Assembly (NCBI GenBank): GCA_021804985.1
Contig: JAJZGD010000008.1
Location: 1 to 35,447 of the forward strand
Length of the DNA: 35,447 bases
From: Planctomycetota bacterium
GTDB taxonomy: Bacteria > Planctomycetota > Phycisphaerae > WQYP01
Direction: 5' to 3'
Part shown: positions 9,043 through 17,769 of the stretch, piece after piece
How positions within the stretch are numbered: the stretch's first letter is position 1
Layout: the number at the start of each line of letters is the position of its first letter
The notes under the pieces: generated by a model
Seen by the model: the letters and a program-made list of their open reading frames with translations, nothing else
Database searches by the model: none
What the model was told of the DNA's origin: nothing
Position numbers and translations under genes: made by a program

Positions 9043-9071
9043 TTGTCGAATGGTCGCTTAAAGCCTATATT
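9043..9071 (+). promoter_or_regulatory. Predicted sigma-70-type promoter of the T6SS operon
   Basis: TTGTCG at 9043-9048 and TATATT at 9066-9071 are separated by exactly 17 bases. That gives 4/6 and 5/6 matches to the housekeeping -35/-10 consensus. Initiation near 9078 would leave a leader of about 77 nt before the first T6SS gene. It lies in the 298-bp spacer between divergent polA and the T6SS island; no other feature was recognised there. Confidence 0.5.
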
Positions 9072-9154
9072 GCCCATGTCGATTGGCGGCCCGCAGCCGG
9101 CTGTGATCGCAGGTGCCATACGGGGGTTGATTCTTCGACAGGGCGAGCGTCCAT

Positions 9155-10072
9155 ATGAGCCAACTGCCGTTATCGCAACAGGTTGCAGCCTTGGCCAACA
9201 GGCTCCGCGCTATTCAGGCAGATTTGGCCGACCAAACCTCCGAAACTCGTCAGGAATACATGGTTGATGAAATGCGGCGCGCCCTCGCCGATTTCGCCCC
9301 CAGTCAGCGGGCTGAGTTTCTCGCACAACTCGGCGAATTGTTCCCCACCTGGGAACACAACGTGGTCGCGCGGGATGCCGCATCCGAAACTTCTTCACAG
9401 GCAGCGACGCAAATGGATACGCAGGAACTTCAGGACCCCGCATTTTTGGCCAAACGGCTCTGTGATCTTGCCCCGCAGCTTTCCGCCAGTCAGCGGGAAG
9501 CGCTGATCGCCATGCTTTCGCGCGCCGGCCTCGCCGCTGCCGGGGGACCCGACTGGCCGCCAGAGCCGCTGGCCAAACTTGGTGCGCGGCTTGGGCTTGA
9601 CGATCAGGAACCTCCGCATGCCGGCCACACGCTCGAACTGCTTCAGATGCTTTGCGAGTTCTCGCTGAGTGTGGAGCAAATCGCGTGGAATATGTTCAAG
9701 GCCATGGTGCCCAATTCAAATCTCAAACGTTCGGCGCCGATGCAGAAACTGTTTTCCCGTTTTCTCGTTGACGATCCCGATGTGCCGCGCGGGCAAGTAA
9801 GCCAGGAAATTGAGCGCCTGCGTAAAGTTAATGCCGCGCTTCTTTCTTCCGTGGGGCATGCCAGTCGGCAATTTGCGCAGCGCTATGCGTCCAAATTCAG
9901 CCCGGCTGAAATTGAGGCCTCCGTTCGCACGGGGCCCAAAAAAATATTCTCCGGTTTTGAAATATCCTGCTGGAAAAAATATACGGAAATGGCAGTCAAC
10001 GGCCTTGATGAAGCCACCATCGATCACGAAATCCGCGAAATTGTCCGACAGTTTGTGGAAAGCGTTATTTAA
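9155..10072 (+). CDS. T6SS-associated protein, TagH C-terminal-like (no FHA domain)
   Basis: A 305-residue soluble protein, first gene of the T6SS operon. The N-terminal half has two related helical segments, each around a SQR motif (SQRAEFLAQLGELF near 51 and SQREALIAMLSRAG near 112), suggesting a small internal duplication. The C-terminal half, from LLQMLCEFSLSVEQIAWNMF through CWKKYTEMAVNGLDEATIDH, follows the pattern of the C-terminal domain of FHA-containing TagH/Fha proteins: an LL...l...E/Q...N helix, then L/K...PM.KLF, and a closing acidic helix after a C-W-K-x-Y motif. TagH senses phosphorylated partners and regulates T6SS assembly. No FHA domain is present, so phospho-peptide sensing is not expected. 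The assignment rests on pattern and context. AGGGCG lies about 10 nt before the ATG. Confidence 0.5.
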   Translation: MSQLPLSQQVAALANRLRAIQADLADQTSETRQEYMVDEMRRALADFAPSQRAEFLAQLGELFPTWEHNVVARDAASETSSQAATQMDTQELQDPAFLAKRLCDLAPQLSASQREALIAMLSRAGLAAAGGPDWPPEPLAKLGARLGLDDQEPPHAGHTLELLQMLCEFSLSVEQIAWNMFKAMVPNSNLKRSAPMQKLFSRFLVDDPDVPRGQVSQEIERLRKVNAALLSSVGHASRQFAQRYASKFSPAEIEASVRTGPKKIFSGFEISCWKKYTEMAVNGLDEATIDHEIREIVRQFVESVI

Positions 10073-10102
10073 GCCGCCGCATTTGCAAGGGGAAGCTCGC
10101 CG

Positions 10103-11464
10103 ATGGATTCACTCTACTTTAGCGAGGGCCTGTTTCTTCAACCCCATCACCTGCAAATTCTGCAGCGCAGCGTGATCCAACGCATGCAAGAACAGCGGGC
10201 TTCGCATTGGGATTTTCCCTATGGTTTGATTGAATCCATGGTCTCGGCGGAAAGCCTTAAGAACCTGCTCGTGAAATTTGACCATCTCTCGGCGGTAATG
10301 CCCAGTGGGCTCGAAATTCGCTGTCCGCAGACCACAGATCTGGCCAGCCTGAGCATCAAAGAGGCTTTTGAAAGCTCCACCGCGCCAATCACCGTGCTAT
10401 TGGCCGTTCCCCTTTGGTACGCCGATCGCGCCAATGTTCTCGAGGGCACGCAGGACGCACGGGTGAAAAGCCAGTTCAAGGCAGCCGAGGTGCAACTGCC
10501 CGATGAAAACACCGGCACCAATCCCCAGCCGATCGCCACACGCCGGATCAATGCCCGTCTAATTATTGAGGGCGACGACACCAGCGATATGGAAGTGCTG
10601 CCCCTCCTGCGAATCATCCATGGCACGGGAGAAGATGTCGGCATGCCTCGGCAAGATCCGGCCTTTGTTCCCCCCTGTATGGTGCTGCGCGGATCCGCCC
10701 TGATGCGCGACGCCTTTCGCGAGTTTGCCAATCAGGTTGAAGCCAGCCGCGCCGAATTGGCAATTCAACTCGGACGCAGCGGCTTTTCCATTGATACCAT
10801 GCGGGGCGTGCAATTTGAGCAGGCGCTGCGTCTCCGCACCCTTTCGCGGTTTTCCGCCCGTTTCAGCAGCCTGCTTCGCCGACCCACGTTGACCCCTTTT
10901 GAAGTTTTCATGGACAGCCGCGAATTGCTCGGCGAGCTTTCATCGCTTTACCCGGACCAACCCCAGATTTTTGCCGCCCCCGCATACAACCACGATAAAC
11001 CGCTCGCTTCCGTCGCCGAAATAATGGATAAAATCCGCTCGCTGCTGCGGGGCGCGGTGACCGCGAAGTTTCTTAAGGCCGATTTTAAGTTTGATGATTC
11101 GACCAAAATGTTTATGGCGGCCCTGTCGGATGAGCAACTTTCTGCGCCGACGGAATATTTCATCGCCATCCGGTCGCGGGAAGATCCGCTGGCGGTATCA
11201 AAACTCGCGGAAAGTCAGGATCAATTTCAAGTTGCGGCCCCGAGTATGGTGGGGCGGCGCATTTTTGGGCTTAAGCTCAAGGAAGAACGCTATCCGCCGG
11301 TGGAACTGCCCGCACAGGCCGGCCTTAATTATTTCCGCGTTATCCGCAGCGAAAGCCAACGCATGTGGGAGAAGATTAAGGAAGAAAAAGGCATTGGAAT
11401 CCGATGGCTCGGCGCAGATACCACCGATTTTGCCATCACTATATATATGACAATGCCCGGCTGA
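10103..11464 (+). CDS. tssK: Type VI secretion system baseplate protein TssK
   Basis: A 453-residue homologue of TssK (VCA0114/ImpJ family), the trimeric adaptor connecting the T6SS baseplate to the TssL/TssM membrane complex. The N-terminus contains SEGLFLQPHHLQ, the family hallmark ('W.EGmfL.PqHfQ'). The shell-domain region and C-terminal LNYFRVIRSESQRMWEKIKE segment also fit. GRRIFGLKLKEERYPPVELP and a final FAITIYMTMP strand match the C-terminal receptor-binding part. Family length is about 440-450, so the protein is complete. The gene starts 30 nt after the TagH-like gene with AAGGGGA upstream. It is followed by a 58-nt gap containing a stem-loop, then tssL. Confidence 0.9.
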   Translation: MDSLYFSEGLFLQPHHLQILQRSVIQRMQEQRASHWDFPYGLIESMVSAESLKNLLVKFDHLSAVMPSGLEIRCPQTTDLASLSIKEAFESSTAPITVLLAVPLWYADRANVLEGTQDARVKSQFKAAEVQLPDENTGTNPQPIATRRINARLIIEGDDTSDMEVLPLLRIIHGTGEDVGMPRQDPAFVPPCMVLRGSALMRDAFREFANQVEASRAELAIQLGRSGFSIDTMRGVQFEQALRLRTLSRFSARFSSLLRRPTLTPFEVFMDSRELLGELSSLYPDQPQIFAAPAYNHDKPLASVAEIMDKIRSLLRGAVTAKFLKADFKFDDSTKMFMAALSDEQLSAPTEYFIAIRSREDPLAVSKLAESQDQFQVAAPSMVGRRIFGLKLKEERYPPVELPAQAGLNYFRVIRSESQRMWEKIKEEKGIGIRWLGADTTDFAITIYMTMPG

Positions 11465-11477
11465 AACCGTCCGGACC

Positions 11478-11496
11478 GGGCCATTGGAAGTGGCCC
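11478..11496 (+). promoter_or_regulatory. Intercistronic stem-loop between tssK and tssL
   Basis: GGGCCA (11478-11483) and TGGCCC (11491-11496) form a perfect 6-bp stem with a 7-nt loop, followed by CTATTGTTT rather than a clean U-run. It could be a weak terminator or an RNA-processing or stability element adjusting the tssK:tssL ratio. Confidence 0.35.
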
Positions 11497-11522
11497 CTAT
11501 TGTTTGATCAGGGTTATTGAAG

Positions 11523-12212
11523 ATGACACTTGGCGAAATTATAGAACCAATACTCCAATACATCTGCAGGCTTAACCGCTCCGCGCGCAATGGCGGCCAG
11601 CTCGATGCCGATCAGGTGCGCATCGATCTGAAGGGGCTGTTAACGCAGGCCAAAAATCAGGCGGCGGCCACGCCCGGCATGTCCGACCAATTCAGTAAAA
11701 TCGAGTTGCCGCTCGTCTTTTTTCTGGACTTTACCGTTAAAGAAGGCCACTACAACATTTCCCGCAAATGGAAGGAACTGGCCTTCGACTACAACGAACT
11801 TGGCGGCGACGAAAAATTCTTCGATCTTCTGGAGGAGACGCTTAAGGATTCCGGAAAGACCGCAGATGAGCGTCTGTCGGTTTTTTATGAATTGCTGGGT
11901 TTGGGCTTCACCGGGTGGTATGCAGGGCAGCCGGAATTCCTCCGCAAAAAACAGAAGGAAATCTACGCTCGCATTTCGGGCGTCAATCCCGATGGCGACA
12001 CGCGAAAAATTTGCCCCGAAGCTTACGAGCACGTGAACACCGAAGACCTTATTGAACCACCCGGCATAAAACTCCTCGCCTTCGCGCTGGTACTTCTGGT
12101 GTGTGTGGTGGGGCTGTTTGTTGCCAATATTTACCTGTATCACCAGAGCGTCGCGGAACTTAACCGATCGCTTAGCACCATACTCACGGCGCAGGGGGGC
12201 GGCGCCAGATAA
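11523..12212 (+). CDS. tssL: Type VI secretion system membrane protein TssL (DotU/IcmH family)
   Basis: A 229-residue DotU/TssL protein, the cytoplasmic hook of the T6SS membrane complex anchored by one C-terminal helix. Visible features: helical N-terminus (LGEIIEPILQYICRLNRS), the central IELPLVFFLDFTVKEG region, FFDLLEETLKDSG ('ffe.l..ll.dp'), and VFYELLGLGFTGWYAG, the family's 'E.yylcL.LGF.G.Y' motif. The TM helix is at about residues 180-205 (LLAFALVLLVCVVGLFVANI). There is no C-terminal OmpA-like peptidoglycan-binding domain, so this is a short TssL. ATG at 11523 is preferred over TTG at 11517 because AGGG sits 9 nt upstream. Confidence 0.9.
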   Translation: MTLGEIIEPILQYICRLNRSARNGGQLDADQVRIDLKGLLTQAKNQAAATPGMSDQFSKIELPLVFFLDFTVKEGHYNISRKWKELAFDYNELGGDEKFFDLLEETLKDSGKTADERLSVFYELLGLGFTGWYAGQPEFLRKKQKEIYARISGVNPDGDTRKICPEAYEHVNTEDLIEPPGIKLLAFALVLLVCVVGLFVANIYLYHQSVAELNRSLSTILTAQGGGAR

Positions 12213-12261
12213 GTTTTTATTACACGGTTTTTAATTCGATTTTTCGAGAGTTTTGAGCTTT

Positions 12262-15200
12262 ATGAATCCACCTGCGATGCTTCAGAATATGTCGCCGAAC
12301 CTCAAGCTGGGCCTTACTGCCGGTGGCAGTGCCGCAGTCATGGGGATTCTGGCCCTGGTGTTCGAGGGGCATATTGTTTTCATCCTGCTTTTGCTGGCGC
12401 TGGCGGTTTTGGCGGTGGGGGTGTTCCTGCTGTTTCGGCTTATCGTCAAATGGCTGGCCAAACGCAAAGCACAGCCGATGGAACAGGGCATTGCAGGTAA
12501 CATTTCGGTGGCGCCGGGGCAGGTGAGCGGTGCAAAAAAACTCGCCGACCTCGATAGTTTGCGAAAATCATTTCAGACGGGCGTCGAAAAATTCCGCGCC
12601 GCCGGTAAAGACCTTTACAGCCTGCCATGGTACGTGCTCGTCGGCCAACCAGGCTCCGGTAAAACGGAAGCCATCCGCCATTCGGCCATTGGCTTTCCAC
12701 CCGGCCTGCAGGATCAACTGCAGGGGGCAGGTGGTACCATCAATATGAATTGGTGGTTTACCAATCACGCCATCATTCTTGATACCGCCGGTCGCCTTAT
12801 GTTCGAGGAAGTGGCGCCCGGTACCACCAGCGAATGGGAGGAATTCCTTAAACTCCTGCGCTCCAACCGCCCCAATTGTCCTATCAACGGCATGCTGCTG
12901 GTCATACCCGCAGAAAGCCTGCTCCGAGATACCGCGGATGTGATTGCCAAAAACGCCGGCAAAATCGCCCAGCAGCTTGATCTTATTCAGCGGACGCTCG
13001 GCGTGCGTTTTCCGGTGTTCATACTAATCACCAAGGCCGATTATCTCACTGGCTTTAATCAATTCTTCGACGATGTCACCGATCCACAATTGCAGCATCA
13101 GATCATGGGATGGTCGAATCCCGATGCGCTGGATGATCCGTTCAAAATGGAGGCCGTCGAAGCCCATCTTCAGGAGGTGCGTCGGCGGTTGATTGATCGG
13201 CGGCGTCAGCTGCTTCGTGATCCTGTCAATACGGAAGACGCATCCGGCCGCCGGCTCGACCAAACTGACGCACTCTTCGCGTTTCCGGATAGCGTGGTGA
13301 AAATTGGCCCGCGTCTGCGGCAATATCTGGAAACGATTTTTGTGGCCGGCGAGTGGTCGCCCAAACCACTTTTCCTGCGCGGCATATATTTCACTTCTTC
13401 CATGTCAGACGGCAAAACGCTGGACGCCGATTTGGCGCAGGCGCTGGGAATTGCCGTCGATGCGCTGCCCGCCAGCGGGGTATGGCGCAGAGACCGCGCC
13501 TATTTTTTAAAGGATTTGTTCCTTCAAAAGGTATTTCGCGAAAAAGGCCTGATCACGCGCGCCTCCAATGCCATGAAACTTCAGCGGCAGCGGAAAATCG
13601 CCGTCATCGGGGGCGGCTTTGCCACCGTCCTGATTCTTTTCACGCTGACCTGGTTCGGCTTTAGTCAATTCAAAGCCAGTATTGATAATCAACGACAGTA
13701 CTGGCATAACGCCGCCGTGATTTATAGCTCATCCAACAGCAGCTTTCTGAATATCGTGCGGCGCGATCGTCATGCCTTGGCCACGCCCCGGTATAAATAT
13801 GCGGGCATCTCCGAGAAAATCGTCAGCGGGCAAAATCTCGCTGATTTCTTCAGCCAGGGATTATCACTGGTGCGCAAACCCATCTCCGTTCCGCTGATAT
13901 TCCGCCCCGTCGCCATTGTCGGACATACCGTCAATGCACGCCGGCTCGAAGCCTTCCGCACCATGTTTGATGATAATGTCGTCGCACCATTGGTGGCTGC
14001 CACGGAGGCCAAACTGCTCGCCCCTCCCCCCGTACCCCCCTTGGCAAGTGGTGCCGTCACCGCCCAGACGCGTGCCCTGATTGAACTCATCAGTCTTGCC
14101 CGTGCGTATCATCAGGGCCTCGTCGGTCGCACACCGATTTCAGATAGTCAGCATCTTTCAGACCTGGCCCGCTTTGTTCTTTCGCCTGCCGATTACCAGA
14201 AGTTCAAAACCTATCAGGCCAGTAACATTGCCAGCACCTTGCGCAGCCTTTACGCATCGCGGCGGCAGTGGCCGCCCATCGCATTGCACCTCGCCAAATC
14301 CGCGACATTTTATCGCGCCATCCACATCGGCATGATTCACTCCATTGCTTTGTGGAACAGCAAGGTGGCCTCCGGTAACGCGGCCCTTGGCCAACTCATG
14401 ACCTTTAAATCGTTGCTCGATCAATTCAACCGGCACGAATCGGCCGTTATTGATTGGGCGCAAAGTTGGCAATTTAATGATTCGGCCGCCGATGGCAACC
14501 GGGCGTGGCTCAAAGTTTCCCGCTTGATGCAGGGCCTGGCAAATTCCTCCCTGCAAATCAGCCGCGCGTTGCGCCGCTTTCCGCGCGATCAAACCCTTTC
14601 CGCCGCATTCAATCGGGCCGCCGCCGGCTTAATTGCACGCCGCCGCGACGCGCTGAATCTGTTGGCGGAAAAAACCCATTGGATCGACGCGTTGGCACTC
14701 AAGAAGTCGGGCATGGCCGCACTCGCTGCCGGAGCGCTTAAACGCAAGTTTGTCCCGGCCGCGCAGGCCAATCTCATTGCAGCGCGGAGCGAACTGCAGT
14801 CCGTGCTTGCGTCGGCGCAATCTCCGCTTGGCCGGCAGGCCGCCGACATGCGCCTGCTCGATCAAAATGATCTGAGCGCCGCCGGCCCGCATCGACAGGT
14901 CACTTTGCGCGGGCGGTTGTATCGCGCTATCGCAAACCTTATAGCGCACCCGGCAAGTCCCGGTAGTAATTTCGCCGCAGGTACGTGGTTGTCGGCGTTT
15001 AATGCGCAGGTTGCCGGCGTTCGTACCATGGCTGCGGACGATTTGCAGCAGAGTCAAAAGCGGGGCATTCTTCAGGCGACCATTTACGACCGCACCGCCC
15101 TCCGTGCCGCCATGAAGGCGATGGGCGTGGTGCAGGCTCACCGCCTCGCTGTGGCGATTGCGGCGTCGCTTAAGGCGCTCTATCCAAATTCCGGCGCGAT

Positions 15201-16668
15201 CGAAGCCGCGGTAAAAAAAATGGCGTTGGCAAAAGATGCGGCTCCCCCAGTGATGCCCGACCTGCCGTTGGTTCCCGGCGCCGGAAAGCCGTTTGATCCA
15301 ATGTTCGATCCGCTTGTCGGCGGCCATCTTCTTTCCGCATGGATTGCGTTTGGACATTATCTGCGCGCCGCCCCCGGCTCCATGGAAGCGGCGCCTGCAA
15401 TATTCGGCGCCCGCCGTTTGGAAACGGATTATCAGCAGGCCGACCCTGCTTATCAGGCATACCGACATGCCTATTTGGAATATTGGACCGGTACCGTCAC
15501 AGACCGGCTGCACCTGCCCGTGCATAGTTGGGCGTCGTATTACAATTCCATTGCCGCGATCCAGACCGGCGACTTATATTTGAATCTTCAGCGTCTCGGT
15601 CGCCGCGCGCGGGTTGCCATCGATCTGGTACCGCCCGGTGCAGGCCAAAAGCAGCAAGTGGCCGACACCCTGGCTTCCATCGCTGCGGGCATCAGCGATC
15701 TTAATAAACCCGCGATTCAGCGCGCGTGGCGTAAGCCGGTGCGCCGCTGGATGCAGCTAAGTGCCAATCCGCTCCAGGCCCGGGCGCAGCTTTTGGGCGA
15801 AAAGCCGATCAGCATCTTCCGTCGCTACGTCATCCGGGCGGGGAGCACCGCCTCTTTTGCCCAGATTTATCTCTCTTCACTAAGTGTTGCAGGGCTTCGG
15901 GCCCTCGCGCAAGATGCGCAATCGCGCGCGGATAAAATCCTCAATCGGCTGCAAAGCACGCCTGCGTTTCCATTGTTCGTGCCCGCCAACGGCGGCAAAC
16001 CTACCGTACAGTTCTCTCCCGCCACCATCGCGGCGTTTGCGGCCAATCTCGACGCGCTGCCCATATCCACGCGCCCGGTCAGTATCCGCACGCCCGATTC
16101 GGTGGTCAATGAACAACTGCGGGCCATGCAGGGGCAGGTGTCGTATACCGTGTTCGGACTTACCACGCGGCAAATTGTTGCTGTGCGGCAAATTCTCTCG
16201 GCCATTCATGGCCTCTCCGGCAAACCGCTGCATTGCAAACTGCAGGTTTCGGCTAAGGACAAAACCAACGAGGCCAATAACAGCGCCCAGATCATCTGGC
16301 CCTACATGACCGTTACCGAATCGGGAAAAGTGCTCGGCGTCGTCAGCTTCCGATCACCCGCCGCCGATCCGTTGGGGCGGATAAAAATTCCCGGCCAAGG
16401 CAACGAAACGCTCAAGCTGAAATTTTATGAATCGGATCCGAATTCCACGCCGGCTCCGGCCCCAAACCACGTGATTACACTCGTCGGGCCGTGGGCACCG
16501 CTGCAACTGCTGTATCTTTACGGCGGAAAATCGACCGATGGAAAACACTGGCAGGTGATCGTTAAAACGCACGATCAATTCAAAGTGCTGCGACGGCTGA
16601 CGCTCTCGCTGACCTTTTCTCGTCCGCTGCCCAAGGTGTCGCAGTGGCCGAGAGCCCACGCGCCCTGA
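12262..16668 (+). CDS. tssM: Type VI secretion system membrane subunit TssM (IcmF family)
   Basis: A 1468-residue IcmF/TssM protein, the central scaffold of the trans-envelope complex. Two N-terminal TM helices (~15-75) precede a cytoplasmic NTPase domain. That domain has an intact Walker A (VGQPGSGKT, ~127-135), a DTAGR switch (~173) and a TKAD-type specificity motif (~257). A third TM helix (~445-465, IAVIGGGFATVLILFTLTWF) leads into a long Ala-rich helical periplasmic region. The C-terminal ~150 residues are beta-rich (KLKFYES, TLVGPWAPLQLLYLYGG), matching the family's C-terminal domain that contacts the outer membrane side. It is longer than the common 1100-1300 residues. ATG at 12262 is chosen over TTG at 12253, which would leave only 2 nt to the GAGAG ribosome-binding site. 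The 49-nt AT-rich gap after tssL could hold a weak internal promoter. Confidence 0.92.
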   Translation: MNPPAMLQNMSPNLKLGLTAGGSAAVMGILALVFEGHIVFILLLLALAVLAVGVFLLFRLIVKWLAKRKAQPMEQGIAGNISVAPGQVSGAKKLADLDSLRKSFQTGVEKFRAAGKDLYSLPWYVLVGQPGSGKTEAIRHSAIGFPPGLQDQLQGAGGTINMNWWFTNHAIILDTAGRLMFEEVAPGTTSEWEEFLKLLRSNRPNCPINGMLLVIPAESLLRDTADVIAKNAGKIAQQLDLIQRTLGVRFPVFILITKADYLTGFNQFFDDVTDPQLQHQIMGWSNPDALDDPFKMEAVEAHLQEVRRRLIDRRRQLLRDPVNTEDASGRRLDQTDALFAFPDSVVKIGPRLRQYLETIFVAGEWSPKPLFLRGIYFTSSMSDGKTLDADLAQALGIAVDALPASGVWRRDRAYFLKDLFLQKVFREKGLITRASNAMKLQRQRKIAVIGGGFATVLILFTLTWFGFSQFKASIDNQRQYWHNAAVIYSSSNSSFLNIVRRDRHALATPRYKYAGISEKIVSGQNLADFFSQGLSLVRKPISVPLIFRPVAIVGHTVNARRLEAFRTMFDDNVVAPLVAATEAKLLAPPPVPPLASGAVTAQTRALIELISLARAYHQGLVGRTPISDSQHLSDLARFVLSPADYQKFKTYQASNIASTLRSLYASRRQWPPIALHLAKSATFYRAIHIGMIHSIALWNSKVASGNAALGQLMTFKSLLDQFNRHESAVIDWAQSWQFNDSAADGNRAWLKVSRLMQGLANSSLQISRALRRFPRDQTLSAAFNRAAAGLIARRRDALNLLAEKTHWIDALALKKSGMAALAAGALKRKFVPAAQANLIAARSELQSVLASAQSPLGRQAADMRLLDQNDLSAAGPHRQVTLRGRLYRAIANLIAHPASPGSNFAAGTWLSAFNAQVAGVRTMAADDLQQSQKRGILQATIYDRTALRAAMKAMGVVQAHRLAVAIAASLKALYPNSGAIEAAVKKMALAKDAAPPVMPDLPLVPGAGKPFDPMFDPLVGGHLLSAWIAFGHYLRAAPGSMEAAPAIFGARRLETDYQQADPAYQAYRHAYLEYWTGTVTDRLHLPVHSWASYYNSIAAIQTGDLYLNLQRLGRRARVAIDLVPPGAGQKQQVADTLASIAAGISDLNKPAIQRAWRKPVRRWMQLSANPLQARAQLLGEKPISIFRRYVIRAGSTASFAQIYLSSLSVAGLRALAQDAQSRADKILNRLQSTPAFPLFVPANGGKPTVQFSPATIAAFAANLDALPISTRPVSIRTPDSVVNEQLRAMQGQVSYTVFGLTTRQIVAVRQILSAIHGLSGKPLHCKLQVSAKDKTNEANNSAQIIWPYMTVTESGKVLGVVSFRSPAADPLGRIKIPGQGNETLKLKFYESDPNSTPAPAPNHVITLVGPWAPLQLLYLYGGKSTDGKHWQVIVKTHDQFKVLRRLTLSLTFSRPLPKVSQWPRAHAP

Positions 16669-16742
16669 TCGGCGAGGTATGACCGCATGGGCGAATCATG
16701 AGCGCCGATTTCTGATGGTTGACATCTGGTCCGAATAATGGA

Positions 16743-17768
16743 ATGCCCATGGCTTTTCTCTCCAAACTCACGGCCCGCATGCTGCAACCTAAAATCGGCG
16801 CCGCCGCCTTGATCGCCTACGCCTTTGGAAAGCATCCCGGCTGGGACGATCATATGGCAGATGTAGGCATTGCGCACCCGGACATCCTCACCTTTAAACA
16901 ACAGTTTTATGTCGAGGCGCTCGCGGGAAACATCAATTCCGGTGCCTGGAAACATTTACCCGAACCAGAACTGATCCCCATGTTCGATCATCAATTTGCA
17001 GCTCTAAACGACGATACCGCCATGATCGGCGCCATGTGGGCTTCGAGCGATGGCAAAGGTCGAACGCTGTTCCCTATGATCGGCCTGATTTTTTCGCGCG
17101 GCTTAAGCCCGATGCACGTCGCACATATTGCCGGGCCCATTGTTGAGACGTTTCAAGCCTCCGCACACGAGCAAAAAATCGCAGGGGGCGTGCAAACCGC
17201 CCTCGATGCGGCACAGCAGCAGCTTAACGCAGCGCTGCCATCCATACCGCTCATGACCCGCGCCGTCCCCATGATGACCGGGCTGCAAACCGCAGCGCTA
17301 ATCGAACCGATCGATGATGCTCGTCGGCGCGCCCGCATCGTTTATTGCCTTCAACGGGTGCTTGAACAAACGCGCAGCCAAACCCAGCGCCAAAGCCAGA
17401 ACGGATCATTTTTTGAGCATGTCCGCCTGCCGCAGACCGTTGAATCGCCGCAGACGCCGGCGAGCCGATCCAGAGTCCCCATGACGGCGCTTTCGTGGGC
17501 TGCATTGCTTCTCGCGCAGCTCGGCACTCCGCTGCCGGTGCTCTCGGTAACCTACACCGGGCGCCCGGGTAATTCATGGAATGATCTGATTATCGGGGCG
17601 ATCAAGACAGCGAGTATTTTCCCGCTGCGGGCAAGCAACGAAAAAATTCCCCCCTGCTCGGAAATACCCTTCGAGCTTAGCGATAAGTTTGTCAAGGCGT
17701 GCGATGAATTTCTTTCCGCCTGCCGCAAGGCCGGCGATCAACCCGCACCTTTGCTTCCATCTCCATAA
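16743..17768 (+). CDS. tagF: Type VI secretion-associated protein TagF
   Basis: A 341-residue protein of the TagF (BMA_A0400) family, a post-translational T6SS regulator. The opening LIAYAFGKHPGWDDHMADVG corresponds to the family's 'y.GKlP..GDFv.rg' motif. Also present are FKQQFYVEALAGNINSGAW and a MIGAMWASSDGKGRTLFPMIGL core ('GvlmpSvD.vGR.fPL'). In the second half a long helix is followed by MTALSWAALLLAQLG and LSVTYTGRPGNSWNDLII. The substitutions (GDF to WDDHM) make it divergent from proteobacterial TagF. ATG at 16743 and at 16749 are both possible; a weak GGA favours the latter, and the frame is open back to TTG 16719. Its stop is one base from the convergent pabB stop, so there is no terminator between them. 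Confidence 0.8.
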   Translation: MPMAFLSKLTARMLQPKIGAAALIAYAFGKHPGWDDHMADVGIAHPDILTFKQQFYVEALAGNINSGAWKHLPEPELIPMFDHQFAALNDDTAMIGAMWASSDGKGRTLFPMIGLIFSRGLSPMHVAHIAGPIVETFQASAHEQKIAGGVQTALDAAQQQLNAALPSIPLMTRAVPMMTGLQTAALIEPIDDARRRARIVYCLQRVLEQTRSQTQRQSQNGSFFEHVRLPQTVESPQTPASRSRVPMTALSWAALLLAQLGTPLPVLSVTYTGRPGNSWNDLIIGAIKTASIFPLRASNEKIPPCSEIPFELSDKFVKACDEFLSACRKAGDQPAPLLPSP

Positions 17769-17769
17769 T

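Noticed and set aside
14629-15525. 298-codon open frame on the minus strand
   Set aside because: It lies inside tssM and is Arg/Gly-rich without motifs: an antisense shadow in G+C-rich DNA.
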